Of a stretch of DNA of 6,036 bases, positions 1-5,280 are shown in pieces (position 1 is the first letter of the stretch; every line of letters begins with the position of its first letter). The DNA comes from Oligoflexia bacterium (GTDB lineage Bacteria; Myxococcota_A; UBA796; UBA2385), in contig JAADHA010000336.1 in assembly GCA_013152105.1 (NCBI GenBank), positions 1 to 6,036 on the forward strand, given 5' to 3'. Below the pieces are notes generated by a model. It was not told the DNA's origin. It did not search any database and worked only from the letters and a program-made list of their open reading frames with translations. Position numbers and translations under genes: made by a program.

Positions 1-217
1 ACAGAAGCCGCCAACCGGCCCCAGTCCTCACACATCAAACCGAACCCCAGGGGCAGAAACGCTGGGCGACGGGGAGCACAGACGTCTCGGGCCCGGACGT
101 AGCTCACAGGCCCTACTGGCGCTGAATCGGGGGACGCCCGCGCTCCCTGTCTGCTACGCCGTCGGAACCGCGGTGCAAGTTCTACGGTCTCTTCGACGTA
201 GACATCGTGCGGCCACC

Positions 218-232
218 GCTCCAGGCTGGAGC
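218..232 (+). repeat. Short inverted repeat in the protease leader
   Basis: GCTCCA (218-223) and TGGAGC (227-232) are perfect six-base arms around a three-base loop. They lie 14 bases upstream of the Shine-Dalgarno sequence of the protease. The element could fold in the mRNA leader or be a small operator, or be chance in GC-rich DNA. No T-run follows, so it is not a classical terminator. The rest of bases 1-255 shows no convincing promoter or gene. Confidence 0.3.
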
Positions 233-246
233 CGCGCCCCTGCCGC

Positions 247-250
247 GAGG
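247..250 (+). promoter_or_regulatory. Ribosome binding site of the S8 protease
   Basis: GAGG lies five bases before the ATG at 256. The same GAGG/GGAG-to-start spacing of five bases occurs at the three other complete genes in the window, which supports all four start choices. Confidence 0.7.
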
Positions 251-255
251 TACCC

Positions 256-1968
256 ATGACCCGCTCCATCGCCGCCGCTGCCCTGAGCTTTCTCGCCACT
301 GCCTGTGGGTCCTACGCGGTCGAGCCCGGCTTCGATGCGGACCAGGCCCAGACGCCGATCAGCGGTGGCGGCGAGCTGGTCGTCGATCTGGCCGACGGGA
401 CCCCCCTGGAAGAAGCGCGTGCCCTGACCGGCCTGGACCTGCGCTGGGCGACACCGCGTAGCGAAGATGAAGCCCTCGCCGTAGTCGACGTCGATGACCT
501 GGCAGCCCAGGTGAACCGCCTTGAAGACCTCGACCAGATCGAAGCTGTCGAGCCATCCCTCGAATACCATACGACGGGTCTGCTCCCCACGCTGCGCTAC
601 CCCGATGATCCCCTGTACGACCAGCAGTGGAACCTGCGTCAGATCAACGCGCCGGCTGGTTGGCGAGCCGGTGGGGGGCACGGAGTCACCGTCGCGGTGA
701 TCGACACGGGCGTGAGCAAGGTCGCCGACCTGGCCGGCACGACGGTGCTGACCGGCGCCAGCTTCGTGCCGGGGGCTCGCAGCGCTGCCGACGACAACGG
801 CCACGGGACCCACGTCGCCGGCACGATCGCCCAGACCACCAACAACGGCCTGGGTGTGGCTGGGGTCGCCCCGGGCGCCCGTATCTTGCCGCTCAAGGCG
901 CTCTCCGGCGCCGGCTTCGGCAAGAGCGAGTGGATCGCCAGCGCCATCGACGAGGCGGTCGACCAGGGCGCCGACATCATCAACCTCTCACTGGGCGGTC
1001 CCCAGTCCAAGGTCATCCAGGTCGCAGTGGAGAAAGCCGCGGCGAAAGGGCTCATCGTGGTGGCCGCAGCCGGGAATACCGGCCAGCAGGGCGTGGGCTG
1101 GCCCGCACGCAGCCCGGGCGTCATCGGGGTCAGCGCCACGAACCCCAGCGACGGGCTGGCCTTCTACAGCAGTTGGGGCAAAGGCGTGGACATCTCCGCT
1201 CCTGGCGGCGACAAGCGCCAGGCTGGCGGAGGGATCACCCAGGACACCATCGACAGCGGGCCAGACGGTCACGCCTTCAAGGAATTCCAGGGCACCAGCA
1301 TGGCCACCCCCCACGTCGCCGGCGCCGCCGCGGTGCTGCTGGCGGCTGGCGCGGGATCGCCCACCGAGGTTCGCGACCTGCTCTACCGCAGCGCCCGCGA
1401 CCTCGGCGATCCGGGCAAGGACACGCGCTTCGGGCACGGGCGGCTCGACCTGGGACGGGCCGTATCCATGCTCTACCTCCGCGAACACGGCCTGCTGGCC
1501 GCGCTCGGCGCCGTCGTCGCCCTGGTGCTGACCAGCCTGGGCGGAATGCGCCGTCGTGGGCTGGTCGCCTTCACCGCGGCGCTCGTCGCCGGTGGCCTGT
1601 TCTTCCTGCCCTTGCTGCCGATCCCGCCATCTACCTGGCTGACCGCGCTCTCGCGGCCCTTCCTGCTCTTGCCCGGCGCCTTCGTGGGGCCACGCCTGGC
1701 CGCCAACCCCCTGTGGCTCTCAGCCCTGGTGCCCGTCCTGCTCACCGTGGTGATCGGGCCCACTCGCACGCTGGGCTGGCTCGCCGCTGGCGTCTGCGCG
1801 GGCGTGGGCGTCCACATGCTGGTCGGCGCCTACACCGCCGGTCTCTCGCCCACCTTCATGCCCGGCCTCGGCGGCCAGGTCTGGCTGGGTCTCAACGGCA
1901 GCCTCTCGCTGCTCTGCGTGGTGGCCATCGCCGGTCTGGATCGACTGCGGCAGCGCCACCAAAACTAG
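256..1968 (+). CDS. S8 (subtilisin-like) serine protease with lipoprotein-like signal and polytopic membrane C-terminus
   Basis: A 570-residue subtilase, expected to cleave proteins outside the cytoplasm. The N-terminus (1-17) is a short hydrophobic signal ending in LATAC, a lipobox-like site with Cys17. Residues about 38-105 resemble a subtilase propeptide and end in VEPSLEYH. The catalytic domain (about 120-402) has the full triad: Asp150 in VAVIDTG, His183 in NGHGTHVAG and Ser348 in GTSMATPHVAG. Asn274 in AAGN is the likely oxyanion-hole residue, and the domain closes with GHGRLDL. Residues 412-561 then hold about five hydrophobic segments (412-429, 435-455, 483-501, 505-529, 541-561). Arginines at 432-434 and in the C-terminal RLRQR tail fit a cytoplasmic C-terminus and a periplasmic protease. 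Most secreted subtilases lack such a tail. The ATG at 256 is chosen for its GAGG at 247-250 and the signal peptide that follows. The protease call is secure; the substrate is unknown. Confidence 0.95.
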   Translation: MTRSIAAAALSFLATACGSYAVEPGFDADQAQTPISGGGELVVDLADGTPLEEARALTGLDLRWATPRSEDEALAVVDVDDLAAQVNRLEDLDQIEAVEPSLEYHTTGLLPTLRYPDDPLYDQQWNLRQINAPAGWRAGGGHGVTVAVIDTGVSKVADLAGTTVLTGASFVPGARSAADDNGHGTHVAGTIAQTTNNGLGVAGVAPGARILPLKALSGAGFGKSEWIASAIDEAVDQGADIINLSLGGPQSKVIQVAVEKAAAKGLIVVAAAGNTGQQGVGWPARSPGVIGVSATNPSDGLAFYSSWGKGVDISAPGGDKRQAGGGITQDTIDSGPDGHAFKEFQGTSMATPHVAGAAAVLLAAGAGSPTEVRDLLYRSARDLGDPGKDTRFGHGRLDLGRAVSMLYLREHGLLAALGAVVALVLTSLGGMRRRGLVAFTAALVAGGLFFLPLLPIPPSTWLTALSRPFLLLPGAFVGPRLAANPLWLSALVPVLLTVVIGPTRTLGWLAAGVCAGVGVHMLVGAYTAGLSPTFMPGLGGQVWLGLNGSLSLLCVVAIAGLDRLRQRHQN

Positions 1969-1980
1969 CACCCCTCCCCC

Positions 1981-1984
1981 GGAG
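1981..1984 (+). promoter_or_regulatory. Ribosome binding site of the small OB-fold-like gene
   Basis: GGAG sits five bases before the ATG at 1990, inside the 21-base gap after the protease. It supports translation of this short gene as a real product. Confidence 0.65.
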
Positions 1985-1989
1985 TCCCC

Positions 1990-2217
1990 ATGAGATCCCC
2001 TGGCTACACCGGCACCCTTCAGCGCGTCGACCTGGGCACAGGCACCTGGGTTCTAGTCGATGACGCCGGCACCCGCTGGCAGCTCAACGGCAAGATCCCC
2101 CAGGAGCTGGTTGGACAGCGGGTGACGGTCCATGCCAGCCCCAGCAGCGCCCAGTCCTTTGGCATGGCCGGCCCGACCCTGCGGGTTCACCGGATCCAGG
2201 CCATCAAGGGATGCTGA
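1990..2217 (+). CDS. Small OB-fold-like protein (hypothetical, DUF5818-like)
   Basis: A 75-residue protein with no signal peptide or membrane segment. Its pattern of short beta strands (GYTGTLQRVDL, TWVLVDDAGTRWQLNG, GQRVTVHA, TLRVHRIQAI) with glycine turns looks like a small five-stranded OB-type barrel. It recalls the small bacterial domains grouped as DUF5818, but this is recognition by eye and uncertain. It ends in Lys-Gly-Cys. The ATG at 1990 has GGAG at 1981-1984, five bases upstream. The gene starts 21 bases after the protease stop, so the two are probably co-transcribed and it may act with the protease or simply be carried along. Its last 14 bases overlap the end of the opposite-strand lipoprotein gene. 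No specific function can be assigned. Confidence 0.72.
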   Translation: MRSPGYTGTLQRVDLGTGTWVLVDDAGTRWQLNGKIPQELVGQRVTVHASPSSAQSFGMAGPTLRVHRIQAIKGC

Positions 2218-3658
2218 TGGTGAAGCTGTCTTCGTACACAACGCCCGGCCAGGGACCCGCGTAGTCCGGGTCGTAGCAGTCGTGATCAGGACAAGCCGAA
2301 TAGCAGAAGCCATCCACCCCGGACTGGCGATTGGACATGCCGAAGTGCAATTGGAGCGCGCTCAGCGACGTGTCACAGTAGTTGTAGTCGGTCACCACCA
2401 CGCGGATCTCTTGACCGAGCTCGGCCGTCAGCGTCACCGGAGGGTGCGTGTCCTGGGTGTGGTTGGTGTCCGCATAGACCAGGACGTCGTCCAGGTAGAT
2501 GTTGATGTCGTCGTCGACTTCCCACCAGTCATAGAGGGTGTCGCCCCCGGAGAGCACATATTCGATCGGATCGGCGGGGTCCCAGACCACCACATCCACG
2601 CTGTCCTCGCCGATGCTGCCCTGGGTGTCGAGGCAACGCAGCAGCACGTTGACATCACCCACCGGCAAGCCGGTGCTGTCGATGCTGATATTGCCTGAGC
2701 TGTCGGGGCTGCCCGTGCCGATGGGGATGAGGCCCGCATAGGCCAGGCAGACCAGAGAGGTGGGGTCGTCTTCCTCGTCGTAGGCCACACCTTGGATGGT
2801 AACGGTGTCGTCCGTGAGGAAATAGTCGCCCCAGTCCGGGTCAGTCAGAGACACCACTGGCGACGCGTTTCCCGTCGGGTCATCCGCCGAGTTCCCCAGA
2901 AGCTGAACCGAGGCTTCGTGCGAGTGGGGGTCGTCGCTGGTGAGGGTCAGCTCGCCATTGGTCTCGGATGTGCTGGTCGGCGAGAAGGTCACGACCAGGT
3001 CCACCGACACACCCGCGGGGAGATCGTAGGGCAGGCCCACCGCGCTGGGGAGGGTCCAGGTGTAGACGCCAGTGAGATCGTCGGGCACCGCGATGTCCGA
3101 GAGGGTCAAGGTACCGGTACCCTGGGCCGAGACCGTGACCGAGAGCGAGGCGCTGTCCCCCGCCGCCACCTTGCCAAACCACAGCACGTCCGGGTCCAGG
3201 TCGATGGCGGGCTCGACGCCAAAGCCAGCCAGGTCGATGTTGGCGATGGCCGCCGAGGGGTCGTTGGTCCCAAGCTGCACCCGGCCGTAGTCCTGGCCCA
3301 CGATGTCCGGCACATAGCGCACACTGAGTTCGGCTTCTTCACCCTTGTCGATGGTGAAGCTGGTCAGGTCCATGAAGGTGAAGTCGGCCGAGGTGGTGCC
3401 ATCCAGATCAGCGCTGTCGATGGTCAGGGGACCATCCCCGGTGTTCTTGACCAGGATCCCGATGGTCGACTGGTTGCCGACGATGACCTCGCCAAAGTCG
3501 ATGGTCTCGGATGAGAGTTCCACGGTGGGCTGACCGATCGTCACGCCGTAGTCAGTGCAAGCCAGGCCGAGCGGGGAGGACCCTGCGAGGATGCATAGCG
3601 AAACGCCAAAGAACCGGCGGTTCAACCTGATAGATGGCGCGAGACTGGTCCGGGACAC
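2204..3658 (-). CDS. Choice-of-anchor D domain-containing lipoprotein
   Basis: A 484-residue predicted envelope lipoprotein. Translation probably starts at the GTG at 3658, not at the in-frame GTG at 3784: the nearer start has a GAGG five bases upstream and leads straight into a signal peptide (basic start, hydrophobic 18-33, LGLAC with Cys34). Residues about 43-147 and 149-255 are two related beta-sandwich domains of the choice-of-anchor D / ASPM-SPD-2-Hydin type; markers are IDFGEVIVGN with VKNTGDGPLTI, and LWFGKVAAGD with GTGTLTLSDI. Residues about 265-360 form a cadherin/Ig-like domain (PVVSLTDPD, YDEEDDPTSL) with Cys304 and Cys342 as a possible disulfide. Residues 361-484 are an aspartate-rich module (DDDINIYLDDVLVYAD) with Cys428, 451, 455 and 461. 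Such proteins usually have adhesive or structural roles; the role here is unknown. No sorting motif follows. Confidence 0.88.
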   Translation of the reverse strand: MSRTSLAPSIRLNRRFFGVSLCILAGSSPLGLACTDYGVTIGQPTVELSSETIDFGEVIVGNQSTIGILVKNTGDGPLTIDSADLDGTTSADFTFMDLTSFTIDKGEEAELSVRYVPDIVGQDYGRVQLGTNDPSAAIANIDLAGFGVEPAIDLDPDVLWFGKVAAGDSASLSVTVSAQGTGTLTLSDIAVPDDLTGVYTWTLPSAVGLPYDLPAGVSVDLVVTFSPTSTSETNGELTLTSDDPHSHEASVQLLGNSADDPTGNASPVVSLTDPDWGDYFLTDDTVTIQGVAYDEEDDPTSLVCLAYAGLIPIGTGSPDSSGNISIDSTGLPVGDVNVLLRCLDTQGSIGEDSVDVVVWDPADPIEYVLSGGDTLYDWWEVDDDINIYLDDVLVYADTNHTQDTHPPVTLTAELGQEIRVVVTDYNYCDTSLSALQLHFGMSNRQSGVDGFCYSACPDHDCYDPDYAGPWPGVVYEDSFTISIP

Positions 3659-3663
3659 AGCTA

Positions 3664-3667
3664 CCTC
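3664..3667 (-). promoter_or_regulatory. Ribosome binding site deciding the GTG start at 3658
   Basis: On the minus strand GAGG precedes GTG at 3658 by five bases (TAGCT). It favours this start over the GTG at 3784, which would place 42 extra residues, rich in Arg and Val, ahead of the signal peptide. Confidence 0.7.
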
Positions 3668-3675
3668 TGGGCGTT

Positions 3676-3697
3676 CCCGGAGCGACTGGTCTCCGGG
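3676..3697 (-). repeat. Perfect 7-bp inverted repeat upstream of the lipoprotein gene
   Basis: CCCGGAG (3676-3682) and CTCCGGG (3691-3697) are exact reverse complements separated by eight bases. The element begins 17 bases upstream of the GTG start, just beyond the ribosome binding site. It could be a leader hairpin affecting translation or an operator for a dimeric regulator. There is no following T-run, so it is unlikely to be an intrinsic terminator. Confidence 0.4.
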
Positions 3698-3783
3698 GTC
3701 GAGCGTGATCGTTGCACACACGGTAGCGATCCGCACCCGCCGGACGCAGATGTGCACGCAGACGTCACCCGCCCAGTCTATCA

Positions 3784-3804
3784 CCAGGCTTGGGAACAGC
3801 CCGG
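3784..3804 (-). terminator. Possible hairpin terminator after the thiolase
   Basis: Read on the minus strand, CCGGGCT and AGCCTGG can pair over seven base pairs (one G-U) around a seven-base loop. The stem begins one base after the thiolase TAG stop. No U-tract follows, so it is not a canonical Rho-independent terminator; it may be an mRNA 3'-end stabiliser or chance. Confidence 0.3.
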
Positions 3805-3805
3805 C

Positions 3806-5068
3806 CTATTGCCCGTTTCGGATCGCCACGCTGACGACGGTCTTGTCGTCGCCCCCCATATTGGACGTGATCCCCCACCTGGGCGGGGTCGGGACCTGGT
3901 AGTCGCCGCAGCGGCCCTTCATCTGGCGGAAGATCTCCAGCACCTGCTTCACGCCCGTCGCGCCCACAGGGTGGCCGAAGCCGACCAGACCACCGCCCGT
4001 GTTCACCGGCAGCTTGCCGTCGATGGCCGTGACACCGTCGGCACAGACCGCGGCGGCGTCTTCCTTGGAGCAGATGCCCAGGGCGTCGTAGGACAACAGC
4101 TCGGTGATGGTGAAGCAGTCATGGACCTCGGCCACACCGACATCCTTCACGCTGATCCCTGCGTCGACATAGGCCCGCTGGACCGCCATCTTCACGGTGC
4201 TCAGCTCGGTCGGATCGCCGTCCTCGAACAGGCTGGACACGGCGTGGCCTCGGCCCACGATCTCGACCGCATCGGCTTCTGTCAGACCCAGCGCCTTCAA
4301 GCCGTCCAGGCTGACCAGGATCATGGCGCTGGCCCCGTCGCTGACCTGGGAGCAGTCGCTGACCTTGAGCCAGGGGTGCAATTCTTCGTTGGAGAGGAAG
4401 GCCGGGTTGCCGTCCCCCGCGGCGCGGGCCCAGTCGTAGGTGATGTGCTTGGCCACCATGTGGGCCTTGGGGTTCTTGTTGGCGTTGCTGTAGGCCTTCA
4501 CAGCGAAGTGCCCCAGGTCATCATGGGACAGACCCCAGGCTTCGTGGGCGGCCTTGATGCGCAGCGCGAACAAGGCCGGGAAGGTAAATTCATCAATGCC
4601 CCGCTGCCGACCATAGTCCGCGGCGCGAGCGAGGTAGTCCGCGCCCACACGCGCCGACTGGGTCGTCTGGACTTCGGCGCCCGCCACCAGGACGGTGTTG
4701 GCCCCCGCCGCGATGGCGTCGACACCAGCCATGACCGCCAGGCCACCGCTGGCACAGGCGGCCTCCAAGCGCGCCGCCGGCTTGCCGGAGAACGCGGGGT
4801 TGGTCCCAACCAGCGCGCTGCCCAGGTGACCCTGGTTCACGAACAGCTCGGCGACGAAGTTTCCGATGTAGAGCCGGTCGACCGTCGCCGGGTCCACGCC
4901 GGTGTCGGCCAAGGTTCCATCCACCGCCTGCTGGATCAGCTCTGGCAAGGTGGGGTTTTCACGCTTTCCAAAGTCGGGGTGCCGCTTCCAGATGAAGTCA
5001 GGGTGTCCCTTGCCGATGAACTTGGTGTGGGCACCACCGACGACGAAGACGCGACGAGACAGGGCCAT
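3806..5068 (-). CDS. SCP2-type thiolase (acetyl-CoA acetyltransferase family)
   Basis: A 420-residue cytoplasmic thiolase. Thiolases join or cleave acyl-CoA chains: two acetyl-CoA to acetoacetyl-CoA, or 3-ketoacyl-CoA to a shorter acyl-CoA plus acetyl-CoA. The nucleophile is Cys105 in AACASGG. His316 and Cys318 lie in VHDCF, the HDCF loop that marks the SCP2/SCP-x subgroup, where other thiolases have NEAF. His366 is in GFGHPVGATG. The C-terminus (SNMGGDDKTVVSVAI) lacks the CxG motif of classical thiolases, as expected for this subgroup. An N-terminal segment repeats a KxHPDF motif at 20-25 and 28-33. The ATG at 5068 has a strong GGAGG five bases upstream; an extension to 5176 would add 36 unlikely residues. 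No DUF35-type partner, hydratase or dehydrogenase gene is adjacent. The family is certain; biosynthetic versus degradative role and chain length are open. Confidence 0.95.
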   Translation of the reverse strand: MALSRRVFVVGGAHTKFIGKGHPDFIWKRHPDFGKRENPTLPELIQQAVDGTLADTGVDPATVDRLYIGNFVAELFVNQGHLGSALVGTNPAFSGKPAARLEAACASGGLAVMAGVDAIAAGANTVLVAGAEVQTTQSARVGADYLARAADYGRQRGIDEFTFPALFALRIKAAHEAWGLSHDDLGHFAVKAYSNANKNPKAHMVAKHITYDWARAAGDGNPAFLSNEELHPWLKVSDCSQVSDGASAMILVSLDGLKALGLTEADAVEIVGRGHAVSSLFEDGDPTELSTVKMAVQRAYVDAGISVKDVGVAEVHDCFTITELLSYDALGICSKEDAAAVCADGVTAIDGKLPVNTGGGLVGFGHPVGATGVKQVLEIFRQMKGRCGDYQVPTPPRWGITSNMGGDDKTVVSVAIRNGQ

Positions 5069-5073
5069 GAAAA

Positions 5074-5078
5074 CCTCC
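5074..5078 (-). promoter_or_regulatory. Strong ribosome binding site of the thiolase
   Basis: GGAGG on the minus strand, five bases before the ATG at 5068, is the best Shine-Dalgarno match in the window. It rules in this start over the upstream in-frame ATG at 5176 and suggests efficient translation. Confidence 0.8.
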
Positions 5079-5104
5079 AGAGTGGTCGCATCTTGGCGGC
5101 CGTT

Positions 5105-5130
5105 GTGGTGCGGATGAGTGGTGCGGATGA
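5105..5130. repeat. Perfect 13-bp tandem duplication
   Basis: GTGGTGCGGATGA occurs twice head to tail with no mismatch (5105-5117 and 5118-5130). It lies 37-62 bases upstream of the thiolase ATG, where a promoter or activator site could be. The unit length is not a multiple of three, which fits non-coding DNA. Confidence 0.85.
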
Positions 5131-5232
5131 ACTGGGCGAGGGCGCCCGCTCGCAGGGCTCGCCTCAGGAGAGGCAAGAGGCTTGGTTATGCGCGCACCAC
5201 CGCCAGGGCAAGGGCGGTTGACACAGGCGCAC

Positions 5233-5260
5233 AGCGGCACCGGCAGCGGCACCGGCAGCG
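5233..5260. repeat. 12-bp tandem repeat, 2.3 copies
   Basis: AGCGGCACCGGC is repeated exactly at 5233-5244 and 5245-5256, followed by AGCG, the start of a third copy. It lies 21-48 bases upstream of the ATG at 5281. It is in frame with that gene and would encode a Ser-Gly-Thr-Gly linker repeat if translation began at the ATG at 5188. Confidence 0.85.
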
Positions 5261-5280
5261 ACCGGGTTAGGGCAGCACGC

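Larger units (their letters stand above)
5069..5280. promoter_or_regulatory. Divergent intergenic region between the thiolase and the right-edge gene
   Basis: This 212-base region separates two genes transcribed away from each other, so promoters for both should lie in it. By eye no convincing paired -35/-10 promoter is visible. It contains two tandem duplications (5105-5130 and 5233-5260) and two short inverted repeats: GCGAG/CTCGC at 5136-5153 and GCCTC/GAGGC at 5161-5174. If the right-edge gene starts at 5188 rather than 5281, the non-coding part shrinks to 119 bases. Confidence 0.5.

Noticed and set aside
1..35. Possible start of a minus-strand gene running off the left edge (MCEDWGRLAAS)
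   Set aside because: Only 11 codons are visible and there is no clear ribosome site, so it cannot be told from chance.
2..257. Plus-strand frame open from the left edge to 257
   Set aside because: It has no start in the window, shows Arg/Pro-rich composition and no motif. Lack of stops over about 85 codons is common at this GC content.
154..813. A 219-codon minus-strand frame over the start of the protease
   Set aside because: It lies antisense to the signal, propeptide and Asp/His motifs of the protease, and has no family resemblance or good ribosome site.
627..2063. A 478-codon plus-strand frame overlapping the protease
   Set aside because: Its product is an Arg/Gly/Pro-rich low-complexity chain. 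The overlapping protease frame has clear catalytic motifs, so this is a GC-driven shadow.
3659..3784. N-terminal extension of the anchor-D lipoprotein to the GTG at 3784
   Set aside because: It would put 42 residues before the signal peptide and overlap the hairpin behind the thiolase, while the GTG at 3658 has its own well-spaced ribosome site.
3752..5221. A 489-codon plus-strand open frame antisense to the thiolase
   Set aside because: It mirrors the thiolase, which has all catalytic motifs. The translation is rich in His, Gly, Arg and Asp with no recognisable domain, as expected of the antisense frame of a high-GC gene.
5218..5223. Perfect TTGACA -35 hexamer upstream of the right-edge gene
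   Set aside because: No -10-like hexamer lies 16-18 bases downstream, where the GC-rich 12-bp repeat sits instead. A lone hexamer is not enough to call a promoter.
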